NCBI GenBank assembly: GCA_963977135.1
Contig: CAXBNN010000013.1
Coordinates: 9,588-73,587, forward strand
Direction of reading: 5' to 3'
Length of the DNA stretch: 64,000 bases
Source: UBA2040 sp963977135
Lineage (GTDB): Bacteria > Bacteroidota > Bacteroidia > Flavobacteriales_D > Crocinitomicaceae
In this document: in pieces, positions 16,782 through 25,613 of the stretch
Position numbering within the stretch: position 1 is the first letter of the stretch
Layout of the letters: every line of letters starts with the position of its first letter
Position numbers and translations under genes: made by a program
The notes under the pieces: model-generated
What the model saw: the letters and a program-made list of their open reading frames with translations, nothing else
Told to the model about the DNA's origin: nothing
Databases searched by the model: none

Positions 16782-18533
16782 ATGAAAATCAACCTCCTTT
16801 TTGCAGTTTCCCTAATCTATAGTTCACTAGTATTTAGTCAAAACGATACTGTAAGTCTTGTTTCGTACAATCTGTTGAACTTTCCTGATGGTCGCAATGA
16901 TTGTGGTTCCTCGAATGTTAACCCTCTTAATCGTACGGATACTTTACGAAAAATTTTAGCTTATTTAAAACCGGATATTTTGGTGGCTTGTGAAATTCAA
17001 ACAAAAGCTGGTGCTGATAGTGTATTAACGAGATCATTAAATGTTTTTGGAGCTACCAATTACGCAATGGCCCCTTTTCAATATTCTGCAGGAGGCGGAG
17101 GCTCATTGAATAATGCAATGTATTACAATATGGATAAGGTTGTTTTCCTTCGTCAGAAGGCTATTCTTACCGATTCACGAGATATCAATCATTATACGCT
17201 TTGTGCCAAAGATCCAAATTTGTCCGTTCACCGAGATACAATTTTCATTGAAGTGTATATGTCTCATTTAAAAGCGGGAAGTGGTTCTGCTGAACAAGCA
17301 ACACGAGCTATTCAAACGCAAGTTTTTAGGTCTTATGTCGATTCAAAACCACTGATGAGAAATCATTTGATTTGCGGTGATATGAATGTTTACAGGAGTA
17401 GCGAAGCTTGTTATCAAAATTTAACGACAGGTGGTTTATTGCCGTTCAATGATCCTATTGCATCTCCAGGAAATTGGAACAATAATGGCAGCTTTGCTAA
17501 TATCCATACACAGTCAACTAGAGCCAATGGTTCTTATGCTTGTGGTTCCACAGGTGGATTAGATGATCGTTTTGATCAAATACTTACAACTGGGAACGTG
17601 CTTTCTGGTTCCGATAATTTGATATACGTGCCGAATTCGTATCGAGCAGTCGGAAATGACGGTTTGCATTTTAATCAAAATGTGAACAGTGCGCCTGCAA
17701 ACGCTCAATATCCAGATAGCGTTATGGATGCTTTGTATTACATGTCAGATCATTTGCCAGTTGAATTAAAGCTTGTTCCGATATTGCCAACTACAAATGG
17801 TTTAGCATTGACATACACCAATAATGGACCGTTGTGTATAGGAAACACAAATGGTTCGGCCTCAGTAACACCATTGTTGGGAGTAGCCCCATATACTTAT
17901 TTATGGGATGTTAATGCAGGAAATCAGACGACTGCAACGGCAATTGGACTAGCGCCTGGAAGTTACTGTGTGAATGTAACGGATGCGAACGGACTTCAAG
18001 ATGTAGTTTGTCTTGAAATCGAAGGAATTCCCGGAGTTACGACAGGGGTTTTTGCCTCAGGTGCATCCGGTATTTGTGATGGTGAAGCAACAATTTTAGT
18101 AAATGGTGGAACTCCTCCTTATACTTATTTATGGAATGATCCTTTGGGACAAACAACCCAAACGGCGACTGGACTTTGTCAAGGAAATTACACTTGTACT
18201 GTTTCAGATGGTGGAACATGTTCTACTATTGTTCCTGTAACAATTTCAGGACCAGTTGGATTGTTGGAAAGTTTAATTGAGAATAATCAAATTGTAATCG
18301 CTCCTAATCCAATTATAAATGAATTAAACTTGTTAAACAATTCGAGCCAAAGTATTAAAATTACTGGTTTGAAATTGTTTGACATGAATGGCAAGATGTT
18401 GTCAAATGCTGATAATTTCTCAATAGGCTCTAAAGAAAAATATTCAATTTCCGCAGAGACTTTACCAAAAGGAATTTATTTTTTATCTGTCCAAGTAGGA
18501 GATTCAATTTCCTACTTGAAAGTAATCAAGTAA
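16782..18533 (+). CDS. Secreted endonuclease/phosphatase-fold protein with SprB-type repeats and T9SS tail
   Basis: 583 aa. Signal peptide about 1-20 (LVFS-Q). An endonuclease/exonuclease/phosphatase (EEP) domain covers residues 22-345 with its catalytic set: Asn in VSYNLLNF, Glu in ACEIQ, His in MSHLKAG, Asp/Asn in CGDMNVY, and the final Asp-His in SDHLPVE. Two SprB-type repeats follow (GNTNGSASVTPLLGVAPYTY and DGEATILVNGGTPPYTYLW), then a T9SS type A sorting domain (residues ~500-583; IAPNPIINELNLL to SYLKVIK). It should be a surface or released nuclease or phosphodiesterase. All catalytic motifs are intact. Monocistronic. Confidence 0.93.
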   Translation: MKINLLFAVSLIYSSLVFSQNDTVSLVSYNLLNFPDGRNDCGSSNVNPLNRTDTLRKILAYLKPDILVACEIQTKAGADSVLTRSLNVFGATNYAMAPFQYSAGGGGSLNNAMYYNMDKVVFLRQKAILTDSRDINHYTLCAKDPNLSVHRDTIFIEVYMSHLKAGSGSAEQATRAIQTQVFRSYVDSKPLMRNHLICGDMNVYRSSEACYQNLTTGGLLPFNDPIASPGNWNNNGSFANIHTQSTRANGSYACGSTGGLDDRFDQILTTGNVLSGSDNLIYVPNSYRAVGNDGLHFNQNVNSAPANAQYPDSVMDALYYMSDHLPVELKLVPILPTTNGLALTYTNNGPLCIGNTNGSASVTPLLGVAPYTYLWDVNAGNQTTATAIGLAPGSYCVNVTDANGLQDVVCLEIEGIPGVTTGVFASGASGICDGEATILVNGGTPPYTYLWNDPLGQTTQTATGLCQGNYTCTVSDGGTCSTIVPVTISGPVGLLESLIENNQIVIAPNPIINELNLLNNSSQSIKITGLKLFDMNGKMLSNADNFSIGSKEKYSISAETLPKGIYFLSVQVGDSISYLKVIK

Positions 18534-18578
18534 CACTTATGTTATTGGTTACCAAAGTTAATTCTTAGTTAAATTAAA

Positions 18579-18607
18579 TTGCTGACGTCCAGAAGCGGAT
18601 AAATTTG
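18579..18607 (+). promoter_or_regulatory. Promoter of the small Ser/Asn-rich protein gene
   Basis: TTG at 18579-18581, 18-nt spacer, TAAATTTG at 18600-18607, then 4 nt to ATG 18612. A good fit to the Bacteroidota consensus and an argument that the small gene is real. Confidence 0.6.
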
Positions 18608-18611
18608 TACT

Positions 18612-18962
18612 ATGAAGTGGATAGTTTATTTTGTCAGCTTGTATATTATTTTCAATGCAGCAGCGCATACAGCTCAAAAAAGTACTATTTCGTCTTCAAA
18701 CATTTCAAACGAGTTTATTTCTAATAGTTCAGAAAGTCAAAATTCGAAATCCCAAGAATTATTTCTTCTAGAATCCAATGATGAAAATGTTGATGAATTA
18801 GTTCAACAGAAATCAAACAACTTAGAATCAAATATCCAAGTTGATTTTCTTTTCTTCAAATCAAGTTCTTTCAAGCTAAGGAATGCTAAAAAAGTTTCAG
18901 TTTTATCAAGTTTTTGCCCGACAGCACCTTTATTTTTAGTTTTTAGTAATATCAGGTGTTAG
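18612..18962 (+). CDS. Small exported protein of unknown function
   Basis: 116 aa. Residues 1-19 are a hydrophobic signal-like segment (KWIVYFVSLYIIFNAAAHTA). The middle is Ser/Asn/Gln/Glu-rich with no recognisable domain, and the C-terminus ends hydrophobic with two cysteines (FCPTAPLFLVFSNIRC). No family recognised. A canonical promoter placed 4 nt before its ATG supports expression. It precedes the porin gene by 69 bp on the same strand and may share its message. Confidence 0.55.
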   Translation: MKWIVYFVSLYIIFNAAAHTAQKSTISSSNISNEFISNSSESQNSKSQELFLLESNDENVDELVQQKSNNLESNIQVDFLFFKSSSFKLRNAKKVSVLSSFCPTAPLFLVFSNIRC

Positions 18963-19031
18963 AATTAATACTCTAAAACACAACCCAAAAGGGAAATAAG
19001 GATTTCAATTAATTATAAAAAAACTTAGGAT

Positions 19032-20354
19032 ATGAAAAAAATAATAGTGTTCGCTCTACTTTTCTCGAACGTGATATTTGCGCAGGACAAGCCAAAAGAC
19101 TACAAATTACCCGAAATTAAAAAGAACCTAAACGAAGATGGTTCACATTTCATTAAAGCTGGAATGGTTGCTCAATTTTGGGGTAGGTACAATGACAACA
19201 ATAATGGAACAACAGTAGACGGTTTTGCCCAAAGTGCCACTTCGGACCTTGGTATAAGACGGATGCGTTTCAATGTTTTTGGTCAGCTTACCGACAGAAT
19301 CGCTTTCCATGTGCAATTTGGTCAAAATAACTTTACTTACTTGTCTAAACAACAAACAGGAAGTTTCTTTCATGATGCTTTGGGAGAGTATAAAGTTTCA
19401 CAAAAAGGATATTTTACCATGGGAGCTGGTTTGACGGGCTACAGTGGCTTGTTGCGTTATGCAGCGCCAAGTGTAGGTTCAATTGTGAGTTTAGATGCAC
19501 CACTTTATCAGCAAGTTACCAATGGAATTAATGATCAGTTTTTACGAAAGTTAAGTGTTTATGCCAAAGGTCAAATTTATGGTTTGGATTATCGAATTGC
19601 TTTGACAAAACCAATGTCTGTAGCAAATTCTTTGGTTACATTTCCACCGTTAAATGGTAATCAATCCGTGTTTTCATTAAAACCTTCAAATTGGCAACAA
19701 CAAGCCTATTTGAATTATCAATTTTTTGACAAAGAAAGCAACGCTTTAGGGTATGAAAGCGGAACGTATTTAGGCAAGAAGAAAATATTGAATCTTGGTG
19801 CTGGAATTATTCACCAAAAAGATGCGATGTGGATGTTGAAAAATGGAGTTGACACTGTTTCTTCAGATATGACTTTGTATGGAGTTGATGTTTTCACAGA
19901 AATTCCTTTGACAGATCGTCACAATACAATTACGTTTTACGGAGCTTGGAGTGATTACCAAATGGGAACAAATTTTATTCGAAACTTAGGCGTTATGAAT
20001 CCTGCTAATGGCGTGGCTTCTGGTCAATCGCTTGCTGGCGGAGGAAATGCAATGCCACTAATAGGAACAGGTCAAACAATTTATACGCAGCTCGGTTACA
20101 AATTTAAAGACAATTTATTACCAGAAAACGGAAGTATTCAGGTTTATGCGGATATGCAATATTCAACTTATCAATACTTGAAAGATCCAATGGTTATGTA
20201 TGAAGGTGGAGTAAATTGGCTGATTCATGGAACGCATGGAGCCAAACTAACTTTAGGAATGCAAAATAGACCTGTTTTCCAAAATGTTTTAGGCGACAAT
20301 AGAGAAGTGGCGAGAAAAAATATGTTCTTACTTCAATACCAGATTTCTTTATAA
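19032..20354 (+). CDS. Porin-like outer-membrane protein (O/P type)
   Basis: 440 aa. Signal peptide 1-17 (VIFA-Q). Alternating beta-strand pattern throughout, with the start of the barrel in HFIKAGMVAQFWGRYNDNNNG and LGIRRMRFNVFGQLTDRIAFHVQFGQNNF, the layout of phosphate-selective porin O/P-like proteins of Bacteroidota; it ends QYQISL. It would form a passive channel in the outer membrane; selectivity cannot be read from sequence. Monocistronic or coupled to the small upstream gene. Confidence 0.8.
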   Translation: MKKIIVFALLFSNVIFAQDKPKDYKLPEIKKNLNEDGSHFIKAGMVAQFWGRYNDNNNGTTVDGFAQSATSDLGIRRMRFNVFGQLTDRIAFHVQFGQNNFTYLSKQQTGSFFHDALGEYKVSQKGYFTMGAGLTGYSGLLRYAAPSVGSIVSLDAPLYQQVTNGINDQFLRKLSVYAKGQIYGLDYRIALTKPMSVANSLVTFPPLNGNQSVFSLKPSNWQQQAYLNYQFFDKESNALGYESGTYLGKKKILNLGAGIIHQKDAMWMLKNGVDTVSSDMTLYGVDVFTEIPLTDRHNTITFYGAWSDYQMGTNFIRNLGVMNPANGVASGQSLAGGGNAMPLIGTGQTIYTQLGYKFKDNLLPENGSIQVYADMQYSTYQYLKDPMVMYEGGVNWLIHGTHGAKLTLGMQNRPVFQNVLGDNREVARKNMFLLQYQISL

Positions 20355-20412
20355 AAGTTAAAAGAAGCATAGAAAAGTGAAAATTTGGGTCTACGGACAT
20401 GCTTCTCTTTTC
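20355..20412. repeat. Intergenic inverted repeat (GAAGCAT / ATGCTTC)
   Basis: After the porin stop, AAAAGTTAAAAGAAGCATAG is followed by GACATGCTTCTCTTTTCTC. GAAGCAT (near 20364) pairs with ATGCTTC (near 20399). It uses the same AAGTTAAAAG / AAAAGTG words as the 53.6-kb and 56.4-kb repeats. Confidence 0.5.
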
Positions 20413-20429
20413 TCTGCTCTTAATTTGAT

Positions 20430-20437
20430 TATCTTTG
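20430..20437 (+). promoter_or_regulatory. -7 box TATCTTTG of the FKBP operon
   Basis: TATCTTTG lies 16 nt upstream of ATG 20454. No -33 match was seen. Confidence 0.45.
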
Positions 20438-20453
20438 CCAAAAAAAATAAAGA

Positions 20454-21053
20454 ATGACAGAAGATATTAAAGCGGTAAGTTACTGTGTAGGAATGAGTTT
20501 AGCAGGAAGCTTGATGCAACAAAATTTACAAGGAATTTCACCAGAAGTAATGGCTCAGGCTGTAGGTGATGCTTTTCAAGGAAAACCATCACCATATTCA
20601 CCAGAGCAAGCAAATGAAATCATTCAAAATTATTTGAATGTTGCGATCGAGGAACAATTCAAAGCGAACAAAGAAGTAGGAGAGAAATTTTTGGCTGAAA
20701 ACTTCAAAAAAGAAGGTGTTCACACAACAGTTTCAGGATTGCAATACGAGGTAATCGAAGAAGGAAAAGGTAAGTCACCTAGTCCAACAAGTCAAGTTAC
20801 TGTTCATTATCATGGTACTTTGTTGGATGGTTCTGTATTTGATAGTTCTGTAGAGCGTAATTCACCTGCTACTTTTGGAGTAAATCAAGTTATTCCGGGA
20901 TGGACAGAAGCTTTGCAATTAATGAAAGAAGGATCTAAATACAGATTATATATACCCCAAGAATTGGCATACGGACAGCAACCGCATCCAGGAGGACCAA
21001 TTCAACCATTTATGGCGTTGATTTTCGACGTTGAACTAATTGAAGTAAAATAA
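20454..21053 (+). CDS. FKBP-type peptidyl-prolyl isomerase, cytoplasmic (FklB-like)
   Basis: 199 aa with no signal peptide. An N-terminal helical dimerisation domain (residues 1-85, SYCVGMSLAGSLMQQNL...) precedes a complete FKBP domain (about 90-199): VTVHYHGTLLDGSVFDSS, VIPGWTEALQLMKEGSKYRL and IPQELAYG. This is the FklB/Mip architecture. It catalyses cis-trans isomerisation of prolyl bonds in folding proteins. Its stop overlaps the next start by 1 bp (TAATG), so it is coupled to a lipidated FKBP. Confidence 0.93.
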   Translation: MTEDIKAVSYCVGMSLAGSLMQQNLQGISPEVMAQAVGDAFQGKPSPYSPEQANEIIQNYLNVAIEEQFKANKEVGEKFLAENFKKEGVHTTVSGLQYEVIEEGKGKSPSPTSQVTVHYHGTLLDGSVFDSSVERNSPATFGVNQVIPGWTEALQLMKEGSKYRLYIPQELAYGQQPHPGGPIQPFMALIFDVELIEVK

Positions 21054-21976
21054 TGAGAAAACTCGCTTTCATTGCTGTAGTAGCAATTTTGGCAGCTTGC
21101 GGAAGCAAAGATGCTGAGGAAAAAATTGAATTGAAAACCTTCAAGGATAAACTGTCTTACAGTCTTGGAGCTGAGCAAGCTAAAATGATAACAGAAGCTG
21201 GTGATCCGAATTTGGATCGTTTGGATTTTGAAGAAATCGTAGTTGGTTTCAATAGCAATTTAAGTGCTAAAGAAGCAGTTGATGCAGATTGTCGAAACAC
21301 TTTGACAAAATTGTACGGACCTTACGGTCAGGATTTTGACACAGCTTATGTTAAGAAAGGATCTCATTGTATCGGTCGTATTGCTGGTTCAGTATTTTAT
21401 ACCGGTTGGAACAAAAAAGGTGTTCTTGATCAAATCGATATGGAAATGGCAAAAGTTGGTTTTCGTCACGCAATCTTGAAAAAAGATACGCTTATCGATA
21501 AGCAACTGAGCATGAAAATGATGAAAGACTTCTTGGTTTCTATTAATAAGAAGAACGGCGATAAAATGATGGCTGCAGGTAAAAAACGTCCAAACACAAG
21601 AGTTATAGACGGCGGAATCATTTTAGAAACGATTCAAGAAGGAACTGGTGGTTCGCCAACAGCTACTGATGACATTTCAGCAAATTATATTCTTACAAGT
21701 GCGGAAGGTGATACAGTTGAAAGTTCTTTTAACTACAAAATCCAAAACGGAACTGATTTACCAGCGATGAATTTGGGCGAAGTAATTCAAGGATGGACAA
21801 TGGCTTTTCAACAAATGAAAAAAGGAGGAAAGTATAGAATTTTCGTTCCTTGGAATCTTGCTTACGGTGAGCAAAGAAACTGCGAGTCTTTAACATTCTA
21901 TGTCGAATTAAACGACTTTGGACCAAAGGGTTCTTTGAAAAAAGAAATGCCGCAACCAGAGATGCAGATTCAATAA
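21053..21976 (+). CDS. FKBP-type peptidyl-prolyl isomerase, lipoprotein
   Basis: 307 aa. Lipobox LAAC gives Cys16. A helical N-terminal region containing a FKBP_N-like stretch (FKDKLSYSLGAEQAKMI) and a long helix is followed by a divergent FKBP domain (about 190-295): VEEG-type start IQEGTGGSPTATDDISANYI, VIQGWTMAFQQMKKGGKYRI, and VPWNLAYGEQ. Several active-site aromatic residues seen in the upstream paralogue are changed, so catalytic strength is uncertain. Anchored in the envelope it would assist export or outer-membrane protein folding. Second gene of a two-gene operon. Confidence 0.9.
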   Translation: MRKLAFIAVVAILAACGSKDAEEKIELKTFKDKLSYSLGAEQAKMITEAGDPNLDRLDFEEIVVGFNSNLSAKEAVDADCRNTLTKLYGPYGQDFDTAYVKKGSHCIGRIAGSVFYTGWNKKGVLDQIDMEMAKVGFRHAILKKDTLIDKQLSMKMMKDFLVSINKKNGDKMMAAGKKRPNTRVIDGGIILETIQEGTGGSPTATDDISANYILTSAEGDTVESSFNYKIQNGTDLPAMNLGEVIQGWTMAFQQMKKGGKYRIFVPWNLAYGEQRNCESLTFYVELNDFGPKGSLKKEMPQPEMQIQ

Positions 21977-21996
21977 TTTATTGAAATAGAAGATAT

Positions 21997-22028
21997 AAAG
22001 AGAGGCTTTTTAGTCTCTCTTTTTTTTA
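21997..22028 (+). terminator. Terminator between convergent FKBP and membrane-protein genes
   Basis: The stem AAAGAGAG (21997-22004) pairs with CTCTCTTT (22015-22022) around a 10-nt loop, followed by a run of T residues through 22027. Confidence 0.8.
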
Positions 22029-22553
22029 TTAAAACAATTCCTGAAATTCCTTCTTAAGATATTCAACAGCTATTTCAGTTGGTAGGTCTCCAACTTCGCC
22101 AACGATTTCAAAAATCTTACCTGCCAAATCAGTTGACATTGACGTATCAGACATTTGCTGTCCAGCTACATTGATAATTTTTGCCGTTTCGTCTTTCGCT
22201 TTTTTGAGCATATTCCAAGCTTCAATGGAAATGAATAATTGCTGAGTTACGTTGTGCTCAAATTCTTCACGAACTGCTTTTATTAGTTCTGTCTGAAAAA
22301 CTGCAGATGGTAATGCTGGATTATGTATTCTCATAATCAATGAGTTGGGATGGATTCTTTCAAGCAATAATATTGCTCGTTGATATGCTTCCATTCTTTC
22401 CGTTAAGAAGTTTTGTTTCTTTTTTGTTCTGTTCAATTGCATTTGCATTCTTCGTGCGTCTTTTTCACCTTGTCTTTTGAGAAATACTGCAGTTGTTAGA
22501 AAAACGATTGCTGCAGGGATTGTTGCAATTAGAATTTGAATAAGGATGTCCAT
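22029..22553 (-). CDS. Membrane-anchored coiled-coil protein, conserved Bacteroidota family
   Basis: 174 aa. One N-terminal membrane segment (residues 4-27, IQILIATIPAAIVFLTTAVF) followed by a charged helix (RMQMQLNRTKKKQNFLTERM). The core motif is EAYQRAILLLERIHPNSLIMRI and EFEHNVTQQLFISIEAWNML. I recall this pattern in uncharacterised Flavobacteria proteins, perhaps the family called DUF7935; that label is from memory. The soluble part probably faces the cytoplasm. A TATATTTG box lies 20 nt upstream of the ATG. Function unknown. Confidence 0.75.
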   Translation of the reverse strand: MDILIQILIATIPAAIVFLTTAVFLKRQGEKDARRMQMQLNRTKKKQNFLTERMEAYQRAILLLERIHPNSLIMRIHNPALPSAVFQTELIKAVREEFEHNVTQQLFISIEAWNMLKKAKDETAKIINVAGQQMSDTSMSTDLAGKIFEIVGEVGDLPTEIAVEYLKKEFQELF

Positions 22554-22573
22554 TTGATTTATTTTGTTTTAGG

Positions 22574-22581
22574 CAAATATA
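22574..22581 (-). promoter_or_regulatory. -7 box TATATTTG of the membrane coiled-coil gene
   Basis: TATATTTG on the minus strand (22581-22574), 20 nt before ATG 22553. Confidence 0.45.
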
Positions 22582-22629
22582 CTGGTATATCGGGATTGTT
22601 AACGATTGGTTACTTTTGGTTTTTCAACA

Positions 22630-22660
22630 AAATTCGAAAATTCGAAAATTTTAAAATTCG
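22630..22660. repeat. AATTCGAAA tandem/inverted word repeat
   Basis: The gap between divergent genes contains three AATTCG units in about 30 bp (AATTCGAAAATTCGAAAATT, then TTAAAATTCG), partly self-complementary. The rest of this 275-bp gap shows only a weak TATCCTTG before the symporter gene. Confidence 0.5.
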
Positions 22661-22828
22661 CTAATTCCCACCTCCGAAGGAAGCAGCGAAGCTAAATTTG
22701 CGAACAAGATATGTTTTAGATAATACCCGTTTTCAACACCCAATACTTCATTACCAATCAGGTCTATACTAATTCACACCCAAATTTTTCCGTATCCTTG
22801 TCCATAAATTAAAATTTAACTCGCATAT

Positions 22829-24328
22829 ATGAGTCCAGCTATAGTTATTACAATCATTGCAGCGTATTTCGGATTACTACTTTTGGTGGCACATTTTACC
22901 TCAAAAGGCGCCGATAACGATTCCTTTTTTACAGGGAATAAAAAAAGTCCATGGTACTTAGTTGCTTTTGGAATGATTGGAGCTTCTCTTTCTGGCGTTA
23001 CTTTCCTTTCCATTCCAGGTTGGGTAGGGAATCCCGACAATCAATTTTCTTATATGCAAGTAGTTTTTGGGTATTTGCTAGGATATATTGTTGTAGCCTA
23101 TATACTTATGCCGATTTATTACCGAATGAATTTGACCTCGATATATACTTATTTAGAAGAACGATTCGGATATTATTCGCATAAAACAGGTGCAATTTTC
23201 TTCCTTGGTAGTCGACTTTTGGGATCGGCTATTCGCTTATTGCTAGTGGCTAACGTTTTGCAAATATTCCTTTTCGACAAATTGAATATTCCTTTTGAGT
23301 TAACCGTATTTCTGTCCATTGCTTTGATATGGGTATATACCAATAAAGGTGGAATTAAAACCATTATTTGGACCGATACACTACAAACCTTCTTCATGAT
23401 AGCCGCAGTTTTATTGATGTGCTATATCATCGTTGGTGATTTAGATTTGCATAATAAAGGAGTAGTATCTTCAATTGCAGACAGTCAATATTCGCGTATT
23501 TTCTTTTTTGATGATTGGGCGGCGAAAAACTATTTCTGGAAACATTTCTTAGGAGGTATTTTTATCGCTATCGGTATGACAGGACTCGACCAAGATATGA
23601 TGCAGAAAAATCTATCTTGTAAAAACATAAAAGAAGCAAAGAAGAACATGATGAGCTTCGCGGTAGTTTTAGTTTTTGTCAATTTAATTTTCCTTGGATT
23701 AGGTGCTTTGTTATACATGTATTCCATCGAAACGGGAATTGGTCAAGGAGTTTCTGGTGATGACTTGTTTGCAACTATAGCACTTAATCCGCAAACTGGA
23801 ATGGCGGTCGGAATCCTTTTCCTTGTTGGTTTAATTGCTGCAGCTTACTCCAGTGCCGATAGTGCTTTGACAGCCTTGACTACATCCTTCTCCTTCGATA
23901 TTTTTGATCTTGGAAAAAAGGAAAGGCACGAACAGAATAAGCTTAGAAAACGAGTGCATATTGGCGTTTCTATATTGCTTTTGTTTACTATTATTATCTT
24001 GAAATATACTACAACGTCAAGTGCTATTGGTTTGGTTATGTTCTTCGCGGGTTTCACCTACGGACCGCTAATTGCCTTGTTCTTCTTCGGAATTTTAACC
24101 AAACGCAGATTAAATGATAAACTAGTACCTATTGCATGTTTGGTGGCGATAGGCACGACAATATTACTTTGGTATTATTCTGCCGGAGCGCCTGGCGTAG
24201 GAGCAGGAAATCCTGGGATATTTGGAAAATATGCAATCGGTTTCGAATTAATTATCATCAACTCAGTTATAACTTTCTTAGCACTTTTTGCCATTTCAAA
24301 AAAAGAAACTGCCAAAACTTTAGCTTAA
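22829..24328 (+). CDS. Sodium:solute symporter (SSS family)
   Basis: 499 aa with about 13 membrane segments. SSS hallmarks: FTGNKKSPWYLVAFGMIGASLSGVTF (sodium-site helix 1), GGIKTIIWTDTLQTFFM, and IAAAYSSADSALTALTTSFSFDIF, matching the conserved SSADS/T-type motif of helix 8. It couples inward sodium flow to uptake of a sugar, amino acid or similar solute. The following GlmU-like gene starts 10 bp after its stop, so an amino-sugar or sialic-acid-like substrate is possible, but this is only inference. Confidence 0.9.
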   Translation: MSPAIVITIIAAYFGLLLLVAHFTSKGADNDSFFTGNKKSPWYLVAFGMIGASLSGVTFLSIPGWVGNPDNQFSYMQVVFGYLLGYIVVAYILMPIYYRMNLTSIYTYLEERFGYYSHKTGAIFFLGSRLLGSAIRLLLVANVLQIFLFDKLNIPFELTVFLSIALIWVYTNKGGIKTIIWTDTLQTFFMIAAVLLMCYIIVGDLDLHNKGVVSSIADSQYSRIFFFDDWAAKNYFWKHFLGGIFIAIGMTGLDQDMMQKNLSCKNIKEAKKNMMSFAVVLVFVNLIFLGLGALLYMYSIETGIGQGVSGDDLFATIALNPQTGMAVGILFLVGLIAAAYSSADSALTALTTSFSFDIFDLGKKERHEQNKLRKRVHIGVSILLLFTIIILKYTTTSSAIGLVMFFAGFTYGPLIALFFFGILTKRRLNDKLVPIACLVAIGTTILLWYYSAGAPGVGAGNPGIFGKYAIGFELIIINSVITFLALFAISKKETAKTLA

Positions 24329-24338
24329 CTTTATAGTC

Positions 24339-25466
24339 ATGAAGATTCAACTGCACGACAACGGATTACATCTAGAATTTGCGCCATTAAGTTTATTGAA
24401 ACCAATCGCGGAATTACGAATGGGAATTTTGACTTTCGAAGAAAGATGGGAAGAGCATTTTCCTGATGCGACATTTTCATTTGCTACCGAAGACTACTTG
24501 CAAAAGAAATACCCAATGTCTAACGATTGGGATTTGTCTGTTCCTGCAAACGTAATTCCAAGCGAAGATTATGCGGCCGTTTTAAATTCGATGGACAACA
24601 ATACGTCTCTTTATCAAGATGAAATTTGGTTGGGGACGAAAGGAAATGGCTCAACGAAAATGCAATACAAAGGTGAAGAGATAATTGTTATCTCTAAACG
24701 ATGGCATCTTTTCCAAAAAAATGATGTAGCTATAAAAAGTGATTTCTCTTTACTGACAGATGGCATGGAATCCCAAAAACTATCGGATACAGTTACTATA
24801 ATTGGCGATAGAAACTTGGTCTTTTTAGAAGAAGGAGCGAAAGCCGAAGCTTGTGTTCTGAATACAACAGATGGACCTATTTATATCGGTGAAAATGCTG
24901 AAATTATGGAAGGTTCACTGGTTCGTGGACCATTCGCCTTGTGCGATAATGCAGGTTTGAAAATGGGCGCAAAAATCTATGGAGCAACAACCGTAGGACC
25001 ACATTGCAAAGTAGGAGGAGAAGTTGGAAATTCAGTTTTTCAAGCTTATTCTAACAAAGGTCATGATGGTTACGTTGGAAATTCTCTAATCGGTGAATGG
25101 TGCAATCTTGGTGCAGACACGAATACATCCAACCTTAAAAACAACTACAGCACCATCCGAACATACAATTACACTTTTGGAAAGGAAGAACAAACAGATC
25201 TTCAATTCATGGGCTTAACTATGGGCGATCATAGCAAATGTGGAATCAACACAATGTTCAATACAGCAACGGTGGTTGGCGTGTCTTGCAATATTTACGG
25301 TGGTGATTTTCCTCAAAAGTTCATTCCATCTTTCTCTTGGGGCGGCGAAGAATTTGTACCATTTGAATTTGATAAGGCTCTCGAAGCGGCAAATGGTATG
25401 ATGAAAAGACGAGGTTTGGAGTTGAGTGAGGTGGAGATTGAGATTCTTAATAAGATAAAAGTATAA
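24339..25466 (+). CDS. GlmU-like protein: left-handed beta-helix, putative sugar nucleotidyltransferase
   Basis: 375 aa. The N-terminal part (1-150) opens with HLEFAPLSLLKPIAELRMGILTFEERWEEHF, the pattern of Bacteroidota GlmU-family proteins in which the nucleotidyltransferase fold is reduced. Residues ~160-345 hold hexapeptide repeats (for example GPIYIGENAEIMEGSLVRGP, YSNKGHDGYVGNSLIGEWCN and GVSCNIYGGDFP), forming an acetyltransferase-type beta-helix. The likely role is in UDP-sugar metabolism; loss of the pyrophosphorylase GxGTRM signature means the first activity should not be assumed. Cotranscribed with the symporter. Confidence 0.85.
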   Translation: MKIQLHDNGLHLEFAPLSLLKPIAELRMGILTFEERWEEHFPDATFSFATEDYLQKKYPMSNDWDLSVPANVIPSEDYAAVLNSMDNNTSLYQDEIWLGTKGNGSTKMQYKGEEIIVISKRWHLFQKNDVAIKSDFSLLTDGMESQKLSDTVTIIGDRNLVFLEEGAKAEACVLNTTDGPIYIGENAEIMEGSLVRGPFALCDNAGLKMGAKIYGATTVGPHCKVGGEVGNSVFQAYSNKGHDGYVGNSLIGEWCNLGADTNTSNLKNNYSTIRTYNYTFGKEEQTDLQFMGLTMGDHSKCGINTMFNTATVVGVSCNIYGGDFPQKFIPSFSWGGEEFVPFEFDKALEAANGMMKRRGLELSEVEIEILNKIKV

Positions 25467-25573
25467 AACCCCGACAAAATTTCCGCTTCTCAACCCTTGG
25501 CACAATCGTTGAACTTTAGTCATTCGCTAATCAAATGGCTGATTTCTTGCTGTGATCATTTAATTTCTAGCAA

Positions 25574-25608
25574 GTCGGCTGACACTTTGGCGCTAATAAC
25601 GACAAAAT
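25574..25608 (+). promoter_or_regulatory. Candidate control element upstream of lon
   Basis: GTCGGCTGACACTTTGGCG (25574-25592) carries a GTC-N4-GAC symmetry and is followed by CGACAAAAT (25600-25608), a 9-mer that also occurs at 25472-25480 at the start of the same gap. No TAnnTTTG box is visible here, so lon may use a different promoter type. Weak evidence. Confidence 0.3.
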
Positions 25609-25613
25609 AATTT

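Noticed and set aside
25215..25523. 102-aa frame opposite the GlmU-like gene
   Set aside because: Antisense shadow with no domain and no promoter.
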